Assembly (NCBI GenBank): GCA_934101795.1
Contig: CAKORY010000011.1
Span: 1-33,376, forward strand
DNA from: an uncultured Bacilli bacterium
GTDB taxonomy: Bacteria; Bacillota_I; Bacilli_A; RF39; UBA660
Reading direction: 5' to 3'
Length of the DNA: 33,376 nucleotides
Shown piece by piece: positions 8,338 through 15,949 of the stretch. Numbering within the stretch: position 1 is the stretch's first letter; each line of letters begins with the position of its first letter. The notes under the pieces were generated by a model. It had not been told where the DNA came from and made no database searches. It saw only the letters and a program-made list of their open reading frames with translations. Made by a program: the position numbers and the translations under genes.

Positions 8338-8772
8338 TTAAAACTCCAACAAAATTGTTATTGGTCCATCATTAGTAATATTAAGTATCATTTCAGCACC
8401 AAAAATACCAGGTTTAGTGGGAACTAATTTATTCATTTCTTCATTAAATTTTTCATATAATTTAATTGCTTCGCCACCATTTAAAGCATTAACATATGAT
8501 GGCCTATTTCCTTTTCTAGTATCTGCATATAACGTAAACTGTGAAATAGATAATATTTCTCCACCTGCATCCATTATAGATCTATTCATAACTCCATTTT
8601 CATCATCAAATATTCTTAAGTTAGCTATCTTTTTTACCATTTTCAAAATATTATCTTCTGTATCTGTTTGTGTAAATGAAACTAATAAAACCATACCACT
8701 ATCTATTTCATTTACAAGTTTTCCATCAACATAAACATTACTTTTCTTACTTCTTTGTACAACTACTCTCAT
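8338..8772 (-). CDS. dtd: D-aminoacyl-tRNA deacylase
   Basis: Hydrolyses D-amino acids, and glycine mischarged on tRNA-Ala, from tRNA in the cytoplasm. The 144-residue length is standard. The family signatures are present: the SQFTLYAD segment near residues 77-84 and the NDGPITI segment near the C-terminus, which form the cross-subunit active site of the dimer. It starts with a TAATG overlap with the rel stop and is followed directly by the GtrA-like gene. The rel-dtd pairing is a common Firmicutes arrangement. Confidence 0.96.
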   Translation of the reverse strand: MRVVVQRSKKSNVYVDGKLVNEIDSGMVLLVSFTQTDTEDNILKMVKKIANLRIFDDENGVMNRSIMDAGGEILSISQFTLYADTRKGNRPSYVNALNGGEAIKLYEKFNEEMNKLVPTKPGIFGAEMILNITNDGPITILLEF

Positions 8773-10895
8773 TATAATTCATCCTTTACTTCTATAACAT
8801 TATGTATTTTTCTAATACTTTTCATAACATTATCTAGTTCTTCTTTATCTTTTATTCTAATATTTAATTCATACATCGTTTTATTATCAAATTCTTTAGT
8901 ATTGCAACCCCTTACAATGCATCCTAATTTACCAACTTCAGTTATGATATTAACTAGTAAATCAAAACCAAGCGCAACATAAACATAAATATTTGTAAAA
9001 TAGTAATTACTTGCATCCATATTCCATGATACACTAACTACTCTATCATTATCAGGTACATTACTACATCCTTTTTTATGAACACTAATACCTTGACCTT
9101 TAGTAATAAAGCCTACTATCTCATCCCCTTTAATAGGCATACAACATTTAGCAATATTAACCATTATATCAGGTACACCTTCAACTAATATATCACTTTT
9201 ATAATTAATCTTTGGAGTATTAACTTTTCTTTCAAATAAAGCGTCATCAACTTCATGCTTATCCTCTTTAGTTAAATTAATTATGTAGCTTGCAGTAAAT
9301 CTTAAAGAACCAATACTTAAATATATTTCATCTAAATCTTTCATCTTTAAATCTTTAACTATCTTATTAATTGTTTCATTATTTAAAACATCATTAAATG
9401 ACAATTTTCTTTTTCTAAGTTCTGCTTCTAATATACTTTTACCTTTACTAATATATTCTTCTTTATCTTGTTTACTAAAATATGCTTTTATCTTATTTTT
9501 AGCTTGACTAGTTTTAACAAATGAAAGCCAATCTTTATTTGGTGAACTATTATTATTAGTTTTAATATTTACTACATCATCATTTTTAAGTTCATAAGAA
9601 AGTGGTACAATTTGATCATTTACAATAGCACCAACAGTTGTATCACCAACATGAGAATGTATTCTATAAGCAAAGTCAATCGGAGTAGATCCTGCTGGAA
9701 GTTCAACTACATCTCCCTTCGGAGTATAAGCATAAATTAAATCACTAAAGATATCACTGTTAACTGTATTTTCAAAATCAGCATCTGTATCATTATGACT
9801 TGCTTCAATAACATTTCTAAACATTTCTAGTTTTTGTTCCATCACATTTTGAATTTTTTTAGTACCTTTTTCTTTATATGACCAATGACTTGCTATACCT
9901 TTTTCAGCAATTTCATCCATTTCATATGTTCTAACTTGTACTTCAAAAACATGACCTTCAACCCCATAAACTGTAGTGTGAAGTGATTGATACATATTTT
10001 CTTTAGGGCTTGCAATATAATCTTTAAATCTCTTTGGCATTGGTCTAAATCTTGAATGTATTAAACCAATAACTTGATAACATTCTGATTCTTCTTCAAC
10101 AAAAATACGAAGTGCTAGTATGTCATATATTTTATTCCACTCTTTACCATTAGATAGTTTATTATAAATACTATATACACTTTTAACTCTTCCCTTTATT
10201 TCAAATTTAATACCAGCATCTGTTAAAAGTTCTATTAAACTATCTTTCATTTCTTCAAGGCAATCATTAAGTTCATCAACAGTTTCATTTAGTTTTTCAA
10301 GTATATCATTATAAACATCTGGTTTTAAATAATATAGTGATAAATTTTCGAGTTCACTTTTAATAGAATTAATACCAAGTCTATGTGCAATTGGCACTAA
10401 AACAGACATTGTTTCATCAGCTTTTTGTTTTTGTTTTAAAGGATTAATTGCCCAGTTAGTTCTCATATTATGAAGTCTATCAGCAAGCTTAATATATAAA
10501 ACTCTAACATCTTCAGCAAGACCAACAAGTATCTTTCTTAAATATATTATACTAGATTCATTATTATCAGGAAGTTCTAACTTATTAATTTTAGACACAC
10601 TTAAAACAATCTTAGCTATATCTTCTCCGAAATCTTCTACTAAATCTTCATAAGTTTTCGAACCATTATTTATAACTTCATGTAAGAGTGATGCAATAAT
10701 TGTTGTATCATCAACATTTAGTTCCATAAGTATTTTAGTAACTTCCAAAGGATGAGTTATAAAATCATCACCAGTAAGTCTTTTCATTCCCTTATGTTCG
10801 TTATAAGCATATTCATAAGCTCTTTTTATAGTTTCAAAATCATCTCTTTTAGAAAGAGATGGAATAAGTTCATCAAATGTAATTGTATCTGGCAA
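8772..10895 (-). CDS. rel: RelA/SpoT-family (p)ppGpp synthetase, hydrolase site degenerate
   Basis: Long RSH protein making (p)ppGpp from GTP/GDP and ATP. I chose a TTG start at 10895, eight bases after GGAGGG, because the in-frame GTG at 10904 abuts that ribosome site. Domains in order: HD region (about 25-180), synthetase (about 225-370, with RFKDYIASPK, YQSLHTT and EVQVRT), TGS (about 395-455), a helical linker, the CCMPIKGD zinc-finger region and a C-terminal ACT domain. The usual hydrolase stretch HDVVEDT reads HEVINNG here. The HD aspartate and the Glu-Asp pair needed for hydrolysis in characterised Rel proteins are therefore changed, while the downstream ADRLHNMRT stretch is kept. Synthetase motifs look intact. 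I infer synthesis without, or with weakened, hydrolysis. First gene of rel-dtd-gtrA. Confidence 0.93.
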   Translation of the reverse strand: MPDTITFDELIPSLSKRDDFETIKRAYEYAYNEHKGMKRLTGDDFITHPLEVTKILMELNVDDTTIIASLLHEVINNGSKTYEDLVEDFGEDIAKIVLSVSKINKLELPDNNESSIIYLRKILVGLAEDVRVLYIKLADRLHNMRTNWAINPLKQKQKADETMSVLVPIAHRLGINSIKSELENLSLYYLKPDVYNDILEKLNETVDELNDCLEEMKDSLIELLTDAGIKFEIKGRVKSVYSIYNKLSNGKEWNKIYDILALRIFVEEESECYQVIGLIHSRFRPMPKRFKDYIASPKENMYQSLHTTVYGVEGHVFEVQVRTYEMDEIAEKGIASHWSYKEKGTKKIQNVMEQKLEMFRNVIEASHNDTDADFENTVNSDIFSDLIYAYTPKGDVVELPAGSTPIDFAYRIHSHVGDTTVGAIVNDQIVPLSYELKNDDVVNIKTNNNSSPNKDWLSFVKTSQAKNKIKAYFSKQDKEEYISKGKSILEAELRKRKLSFNDVLNNETINKIVKDLKMKDLDEIYLSIGSLRFTASYIINLTKEDKHEVDDALFERKVNTPKINYKSDILVEGVPDIMVNIAKCCMPIKGDEIVGFITKGQGISVHKKGCSNVPDNDRVVSVSWNMDASNYYFTNIYVYVALGFDLLVNIITEVGKLGCIVRGCNTKEFDNKTMYELNIRIKDKEELDNVMKSIRKIHNVIEVKDEL

Positions 10896-10965
10896 ATTAA
10901 CCACCCTCCAACATATATTTATTATATAACATTTTTGTATTTAAATAAAGGAGAAATATCACAAC

Positions 10966-12255
10966 ATGAAAAAAAACTTATTTATAAAATCAACTTTAAT
11001 ACTTATCTGTAGTGGTTTTCTAACTAAAATATTAGGTTTTGTTATCAAAGTTATTTACACTCGTATAATTGGTGAATATGGAATAAGTTTATATGCCATC
11101 GCAGCCCCGACATATTCTCTTTTACTTACAATTGCAACTCTTGCCATACCAATTTCTATATCAAAACTTGTTTCAGAAAATAAAGGACGTTCCATACGTA
11201 TTCTTACATCCGCAGCCTTTTTAATTTTATCCATTAACTTTTTACTTATTCTAATTATATTACTTACTCGTAATTTTTTAGCAACTACACTTTTAAAAGA
11301 ACCTCTCGCATCACCTATATTACTTGCTTTTGCTCTAACACTCCCATTTGTATCAATTTCATCAGTTTTAAAAGGCTACTTTGCAGGTAAGCAAAACATG
11401 ATACCTCATGCAACCAGCAATATTATAGAGCAAATAATTAGGCTTATTATAATAGTTATAGTTTTACCAATTCTTATGAAAAAATCAGTTATGCACGCCG
11501 TTATAGGTTTAATACTTTTAACTATAGTATCAGAAATATCATCAATTATAGTATTTTTATTTTTTATTCCCAAACACATTAATTTTAAAACTAATCTACT
11601 TCCAAGTAAAAAACATACAAAAGATATACTTAACATTTCAGTTCCCACTGTATCAAGTAGAATAATTGGTAATATAGGTTATTTTTTAGAACCCATTATA
11701 CTTACCAATTTACTATTATTTTCTGGTTATCCATCTTCATATATTTTACGTGAATATGGTGCTTATAATGCATATTCTCTAGCACTTCTTACCATGCCAG
11801 GTTTTTTTATTGCTGCCATATCAACATCACTATTACCTGAAATAAGTAAATTTCATGGGGAAAACAATAATAAAATGATAAAAAGAAGAATACATCAAAG
11901 CATAATATTTGCTCTTTTAATAGGTATATTCTTCTCATTTATTATTTTTACCTTTAGAGATACTTTACTTTTTTCATTATATAATACCACGAGTGGCTCT
12001 AATTACATCAAAATACTAGCACCATTCTTTGTCCTATTTTACTTAGAAGGTGTTCTTACATCAAGTCTTCAAGCCTTAGGTTATGCTAAAGTTACTATGA
12101 ATATAACTTTATGGGGAGTTATTTTAAAACTTTTAGTTATGGCAATTTTATCACTTTGTCACATAGGTATTTACAGCCTAGTTATAGCAGAGATAATAAA
12201 TATTTTATTTGTAGTTCTCTTAAACATTAAGTATTTAAAAAAGTTAACTTATTAA
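10966..12255 (+). CDS. SpoVB/MurJ-like polysaccharide flippase
   Basis: A multi-pass membrane protein of the MOP (oligosaccharidyl-lipid flippase) superfamily, closest in pattern to the SpoVB branch. The opening residues include a glycine-rich first helix with FLTKILGF, then YTRIIGEYGISLY and a PTYSLLLT segment, and later GYFAGKQNMIPHA. About twelve hydrophobic segments are visible in 429 residues, while SpoVB proteins are usually above 500, so the C-terminal helices are probably missing in this lineage or protein. A ribosome site (AAAGGAG) lies 12 bases before the ATG. It is divergent from rel. The probable substrate is lipid II or a related lipid-linked glycan. That follows from the family, not from this sequence. 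Confidence 0.85.
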   Translation: MKKNLFIKSTLILICSGFLTKILGFVIKVIYTRIIGEYGISLYAIAAPTYSLLLTIATLAIPISISKLVSENKGRSIRILTSAAFLILSINFLLILIILLTRNFLATTLLKEPLASPILLAFALTLPFVSISSVLKGYFAGKQNMIPHATSNIIEQIIRLIIIVIVLPILMKKSVMHAVIGLILLTIVSEISSIIVFLFFIPKHINFKTNLLPSKKHTKDILNISVPTVSSRIIGNIGYFLEPIILTNLLLFSGYPSSYILREYGAYNAYSLALLTMPGFFIAAISTSLLPEISKFHGENNNKMIKRRIHQSIIFALLIGIFFSFIIFTFRDTLLFSLYNTTSGSNYIKILAPFFVLFYLEGVLTSSLQALGYAKVTMNITLWGVILKLLVMAILSLCHIGIYSLVIAEIINILFVVLLNIKYLKKLTY

Positions 12256-12352
12256 TTGATATATTTTATTCTTTGCAAATATCTAAAGAACCTACTATGG
12301 GTAATTGTATCAATCAAAAATTATAAAAGCATCACTTTTAATCAAATATAAT

Positions 12353-12381
12353 TTGACAATCTAAGTTTTATATGATAATAT
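12353..12381 (+). promoter_or_regulatory. promoter of antisense RNA, copy 1
   Basis: TTGACA (12353-12358), exactly 17 bases, TAATAT (12376-12381). The same boxes and spacing recur in front of copies 2 and 3, although the spacer sequences differ. Confidence 0.85.
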
Positions 12382-12387
12382 GTATAT

Positions 12388-12504
12388 AGCAAAAGAAATT
12401 TGCATAAATTAAAAATGGAACATCCAGTTTTTACGAGAGATTGGATGCTACCGAATAAATATTGGTTGCATCTAAATCAACATCGTTGATTTAGATATTT
12501 TTTT
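12388..12504 (+). ncRNA. putative type I antitoxin RNA, copy 1 (about 117 nt)
   Basis: Predicted from its promoter and its terminator: a perfect 12-bp stem (12470-12481 with 12485-12496) followed by seven T residues (12498-12504). It contains a small GCAAA/TTTGC hairpin near the 5' end and a CATCCA/TGGATG hairpin at 12421-12447. Its 3' end overlaps the stop codon of the minus-strand toxin-like ORF, so it would be antisense to the 3' region of that mRNA. The sequence is highly similar to copy 2. No open frame in it looks coding. Confidence 0.75.
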
Positions 12505-12627
12505 ATTTTATAATTAATAAATAAATTATAATGCAGAATTGCATCAAGATAAATGTATCTTTTGTATTCATATGCATCACCTCGCCTTCATTTATGAACA
12601 AATGAGGTAGCTTCCAATCAACTGAAT
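12416..12627. repeat. inverted repeats bounding toxin/antitoxin copy 1
   Basis: The left arm has TGGAACATCCAG (12416-12427) and GATTGGATGCTACC (12439-12452). The right arm reads GGTAGCTTCCAATC (12606-12619, 13 of 14 complementary) and CTGAAT (12622-12627, one mismatch). In the toxin mRNA these arms would let the 5' leader pair with the 3' end. The whole block is a diverged copy of 32875-33113. Confidence 0.7.
12503..12571 (-). CDS. shortened type I toxin-like peptide, copy 1 (22 aa)
   Basis: The peptide MNTKDTFILMQFCIIIYLL continues with IIK and stops. A polar start is followed by one hydrophobic segment. GAGGTG lies six bases before the ATG at 12571. It matches the 29-residue copy 2 closely but lacks seven residues near the end, an exact in-frame loss of 21 bases between TAATTAA-type direct repeats. 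The helix is then too short to span a membrane comfortably. The region where copy 2 has its toxin promoter is diverged here and merges into the prepilin-peptidase terminator. Probably a decayed toxin. Confidence 0.6.
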   Translation of the reverse strand: MNTKDTFILMQFCIIIYLLIIK

Positions 12628-12642
12628 GTAAAAACTTTTTGC

Positions 12643-12669
12643 AAAACAAAAGCGACTTATTTAAGTCGT
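12643..12669 (-). terminator. terminator of the pilC-pilD operon
   Basis: On the minus strand CGACTTA/TAAGTCG (12668-12662 with 12659-12653) forms a 7-bp stem with a two-base apex, followed by CTTTTGTTTT (12652-12643). It lies just beyond the prepilin peptidase stop and immediately upstream of the copy 1 toxin ORF, where a toxin promoter would be expected. Confidence 0.7.
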
Positions 12670-12671
12670 TT

Positions 12672-13427
12672 TTAAATTGCAAACAGAAAATTTATTAAAT
12701 TAGTAAACTTATCAAGATGAAAGAAAACTATAAATAAAGCCCCAGCTAGAAATGGTCCATATGGAAATTCATGGCTTTTCATTATTTTTACACTTGCAAC
12801 AGCATAAGGAAGAGCTAAAAAAGTAGATAAAACTAAAGCAACAATGCCAAGTTTTACATCTAACGCAAGTCCCATTAAAAAGGCAAATTTAATATCCCCT
12901 CCACCTAAAGAATCTTTTTTTAAAGTAAGTGTACCGAGTTTTTCAACTAAAAGCATGATCAAAAATAATATTAAACCAGATATTATACTATAAATTGTTG
13001 TTTTAAAACCAAAATAAATTAATTTTAAAATGATTATAAGAACTATTGATACTATGAGTGGTGAATCTAAAATAATCATATACTTAAAATCAGATATAAA
13101 TATAATAACCATTAAAGATATAATAATTAACCCTGTCAAATAATTATAACCAAAAGGAAAATAAATACTTGTAAGCAAAAATAATAAACCAGTTATAAGT
13201 TCTACAATAAAATGTTCACTACTAATTTTTTTACCACAACTAGTGCATTTACCTCTTTGAACTATAAAAGATACTAAAGGTATTAAATTATACCATTTTA
13301 ATACCTTTTTACAATTATCGCATCTACTTCTAGATTTAACAATATCTTCACCATTTGGAAGTCTAGTTCCTAAAACAAGATAAAAGGAGCCTAAAATGGT
13401 TCCTAATATAAACGATAATATTTTCAT
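12672..13427 (-). CDS. pilD: prepilin peptidase (A24 family)
   Basis: Cleaves, and in many members methylates, type IV prepilin-like proteins at the membrane (PilD/ComC). 251 residues with about eight hydrophobic segments. The N-terminal cytoplasmic loop carries two CxxC pairs (CDNC near residue 36 and CTSC near 61). The two catalytic aspartates are visible: one in the DFKYMIILDSP region and one in GGGDIKFA. The ATG follows AAGGAGGG. It is second in an operon after pilC and is followed by a terminator. No pilin or PilB/ComGA ATPase gene is in the window, so these must be elsewhere. Confidence 0.93.
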   Translation of the reverse strand: MKILSFILGTILGSFYLVLGTRLPNGEDIVKSRSRCDNCKKVLKWYNLIPLVSFIVQRGKCTSCGKKISSEHFIVELITGLLFLLTSIYFPFGYNYLTGLIIISLMVIIFISDFKYMIILDSPLIVSIVLIIILKLIYFGFKTTIYSIISGLILFLIMLLVEKLGTLTLKKDSLGGGDIKFAFLMGLALDVKLGIVALVLSTFLALPYAVASVKIMKSHEFPYGPFLAGALFIVFFHLDKFTNLINFLFAI

Positions 13428-13438
13428 TAAAACCCTCC

Positions 13439-14995
13439 TTAACTATTTTGAATTGTTCCATACAAATTAAACATTGGAATAATTACAGCAATAATAATAC
13501 CACCAACAACAACAGCTAAAAACGCTATCATAATTGGTTCAATAAATGCTTTTAAACTATTAATCACACTTTTATGAAGGCCTTGATAATAATCACTTAC
13601 CTTTTGCATCATTTCAGCAAGTTCCCCAGTTGACTCACCAGTAACAATCATATAATATGCAACATCAGGAATAGCCCAGTGATCCTTAAAGGCATCGCTT
13701 ATCTTATCACCTTTTACAATATTTTGAATTGTCTTATAAAGAATAGATTTATAAATTTCATTATTAGTAATTTTACTTAAAATATCCATACTATCTGTTA
13801 TAAATACATTATTACGTAAAAGTGAAGCAAAAGTTTTACTAAATATTGTAAGTTCATTATAAATTATAATATCTTTAATAACAGGTATTTTCATAAGAAA
13901 TATTTGCATACTAGTTCTAAAAGCTTTTACATGTTTATATAAAAGCACTATTGTTGTTATACCTACTACCAAAAATATAAGTACTAAATACCAATCATTT
14001 TTAATAAACATACTAAAATTTATAACAAACTTTGTAATACCTGTAACCGGAGCGCCTTGATCAGCATATATTTTTTCAAACTGAGGAACAACATAAACCA
14101 TAATAAATATAATAACTAAAACAGAGAAAATCGATACAATTAATGGATAAGTCATAGCACTTTTCATTTGTTTTTTTGTTTCATCCATTTCGGTATAATA
14201 TGCCGCCATATCGTCCAAAGTTTCAATTAATGTACCACTTGCTTCAGCAGCTTTTATCATATTAATAAGAAGTGCAGGAAACATAGTTCCTTGTTTTTCT
14301 AAAGCTGAAGAAAAACTTTCTCCTAAAGTAAGTTCATAAGAAATGGCTTTAAAAGCTGTAGTTCTTGCTTTATTGCCTTTCATTTGTGTTGTAAGAATTT
14401 TAACAGAATCATTTAGTGTTAACCCTGCTTTAATATAAGTAGATAACTGAGTAAGCCAAAATATTAAGTCTTTCGTAGACATTTTCTTACCAAGAAATGA
14501 AGAATCTTTAAAGGCAAAATCAATAAAAGGAGATGTTTTTATAACATAAACATCATAACCTTCATTAAGTAAATAAGCATTAATATCTAGTTTACTTAAA
14601 CCATTCATCGTTCCAGTTATAATTCTACCAGTATTATCTTTAACTTTATAATAATATACGTGTGGTTCTTTACTTCTAGTAGCACCAGCAGTCTGCAAAT
14701 CCACAAGTAACTCTTTCTTTTCTTGTTCTAGCTTAGCCAGTGTTTTAGCACTATATTTATAAATTTTCTCTTTCTTTGCTTTTCTTTTTGTTCTTTCATA
14801 AATTTTATCTTCCTCAGTCATAAAAGCTTGTTTTGTGCTTTGATATGTTTTATCAACCCTATAACTTGCACCAGTATATAAATCACCCCATAATTCATAA
14901 GATACATACTTTAGACCAACAAAAGCATATTTAAAAATATTTAAAATAACCATAAATATATTTGTATTATCTGATTTAACATCTTCCGTAATCAT
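13439..14995 (-). CDS. pilC: type IV pilus/competence inner-membrane protein (PilC/ComGB, T2SF family)
   Basis: The inner-membrane platform of a type IV pilus or competence pseudopilus. I chose the ATG at 14995, behind AAAGGGTG, because the longer TTG-started version would contain its own promoter. The product is 518 residues. A variable basic N-terminal region is followed by two T2SF domains. The first (about 175-290) starts with LTQLSTYIKAGLTL and the second (about 385-510) with FASLLRNN, each followed by hydrophobic helices. The C-terminus contains a strong membrane helix rich in V, I and A. The prepilin peptidase gene follows 11 bases downstream. The pair suggests a minimal pilus/secretion system whose ATPase and pilins lie elsewhere. 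Confidence 0.92.
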   Translation of the reverse strand: MITEDVKSDNTNIFMVILNIFKYAFVGLKYVSYELWGDLYTGASYRVDKTYQSTKQAFMTEEDKIYERTKRKAKKEKIYKYSAKTLAKLEQEKKELLVDLQTAGATRSKEPHVYYYKVKDNTGRIITGTMNGLSKLDINAYLLNEGYDVYVIKTSPFIDFAFKDSSFLGKKMSTKDLIFWLTQLSTYIKAGLTLNDSVKILTTQMKGNKARTTAFKAISYELTLGESFSSALEKQGTMFPALLINMIKAAEASGTLIETLDDMAAYYTEMDETKKQMKSAMTYPLIVSIFSVLVIIFIMVYVVPQFEKIYADQGAPVTGITKFVINFSMFIKNDWYLVLIFLVVGITTIVLLYKHVKAFRTSMQIFLMKIPVIKDIIIYNELTIFSKTFASLLRNNVFITDSMDILSKITNNEIYKSILYKTIQNIVKGDKISDAFKDHWAIPDVAYYMIVTGESTGELAEMMQKVSDYYQGLHKSVINSLKAFIEPIMIAFLAVVVGGIIIAVIIPMFNLYGTIQNS

Positions 14996-15020
14996 ATTAC
15001 AACACCCTTTACTGTATTTA

Positions 15021-15049
15021 AGTATAACAAATTTCTTTAAATAATACAA
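15021..15049 (-). promoter_or_regulatory. promoter of pilC-pilD
   Basis: TTGTAT (15049-15044), 17 bases, TATACT (15026-15021) with TG one base upstream. Transcription would start near 15014, giving a short leader before the ATG at 14995. This position argues against the upstream TTG start at 15049. Confidence 0.65.
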
Positions 15050-15093
15050 TCAATTATTGATATTTTTTCATATAATTATATAGGTGATTGTAT

Positions 15094-15366
15094 ATGTTCG
15101 GTACCAATATAGCCAGAAGTTCTCTTAGTTTAACAAAAGTTTTATCAAGTATTTCCAAAGGACTTGGAATTATAAATCAAGCAATACCTATTTATAAAGA
15201 AATAAAACCAATGATGTCAAATGCTAAAAAAGTATTAGAAATAGCTAAAGAATTCAATAAAAGTAGTAATACTAAAACTATCGATGTAACGCCAAAAAAA
15301 GAAGCAACAAAAATTGTTACTTCAAATAATTTAACTAATTCTTCTAATCCTGTTTTCTTTCAATAA
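15094..15366 (+). CDS. small YqfQ-like protein, 90 aa
   Basis: A short protein starting MFGTNIARSS. The ATG at 15094 is seven bases after AGGTG, a better start than the TTG two codons earlier. An amphipathic region (about 10-60) with GLGIINQAIPIYKEIKPM is followed by a polar, threonine/asparagine-rich tail. This pattern, and its position next to trmK-rpoD-dnaG, recall the YqfQ/VrrA family of Firmicutes, whose gene lies near sigA and trmK in Bacillus subtilis. Function is not known. Its last 23 bases overlap the end of trmK on the other strand. Confidence 0.55.
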   Translation: MFGTNIARSSLSLTKVLSSISKGLGIINQAIPIYKEIKPMMSNAKKVLEIAKEFNKSSNTKTIDVTPKKEATKIVTSNNLTNSSNPVFFQ

Positions 15367-15949
15367 TATTTATATATTCCAAATATTTATCATTTTTAGA
15401 TTTTGCATATATATTTTTATACTTATTTAAAAGATATTCTTTATATTCTGTATCATTACTTTTGCCCACTAATATATCATGATTACTTAAATTTTCTCTT
15501 CCCTTTTCATATTTTATCATATCATAATATATACCATTATCTTTTAAAGTAATTTCTTTTATTATTTTATAACCTTTTTTATTCATAAACAATCGTAGTT
15601 CATCTACGTTTTTATGACTAGATATAATTAATTTCTTAGGTAGATTATTTTTATCTAATATTTTTTTTATTGTATCTGTACCCATTCCTGAAATAACTGC
15701 TGTATCATATTCATCATCTAAATTATTAAAACCATCACTTACAACAAGTTTTATCTTATCTATCAAATTATGTTTTTTCAAATTAGTTTTAGCAAATTCT
15801 AGAGCATTATTTGATATATCACTACCAGTAACATTTTTAGTTATTTCATTTTCATACAGATAAATTGGTAAAAGTGCATGATCTGTACCAATATCAACTA
15901 GTTTACTATCTTTATCAACTAAATTTGCTAAAGTTTTAATTCTAATCAT
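15344..15949 (-). CDS. trmK: tRNA (adenine-N1)-methyltransferase, position 22
   Basis: Makes m1A22 in tRNA with S-adenosylmethionine. 201 residues, slightly shorter than most relatives. The SAM-binding motif I is VDIGTDHALLP near residues 18-28, followed by GSDIS and a catalytic-region SGMGTDTI motif near residue 86. A helical C-terminal part follows. Its ATG overlaps the rpoD TGA (ATGA), so it is translationally coupled. trmK beside rpoD and dnaG is the usual Firmicutes order. Confidence 0.93.
   Translation of the reverse strand: MIRIKTLANLVDKDSKLVDIGTDHALLPIYLYENEITKNVTGSDISNNALEFAKTNLKKHNLIDKIKLVVSDGFNNLDDEYDTAVISGMGTDTIKKILDKNNLPKKLIISSHKNVDELRLFMNKKGYKIIKEITLKDNGIYYDMIKYEKGRENLSNHDILVGKSNDTEYKEYLLNKYKNIYAKSKNDKYLEYINIIERKQD

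Noticed and set aside
12256..12352. Terminator or small gene after the SpoVB-like gene
   Set aside because: No hairpin with T-run and no ORF with a ribosome site is visible; the stretch only leads to the copy 1 antitoxin promoter.
14996..15049. 18-codon N-terminal extension of PilC from a TTG start
   Set aside because: The stretch contains a TTGTAT-N17-TATACT promoter and has no ribosome site; the ATG at 14995 has AAAGGGTG.
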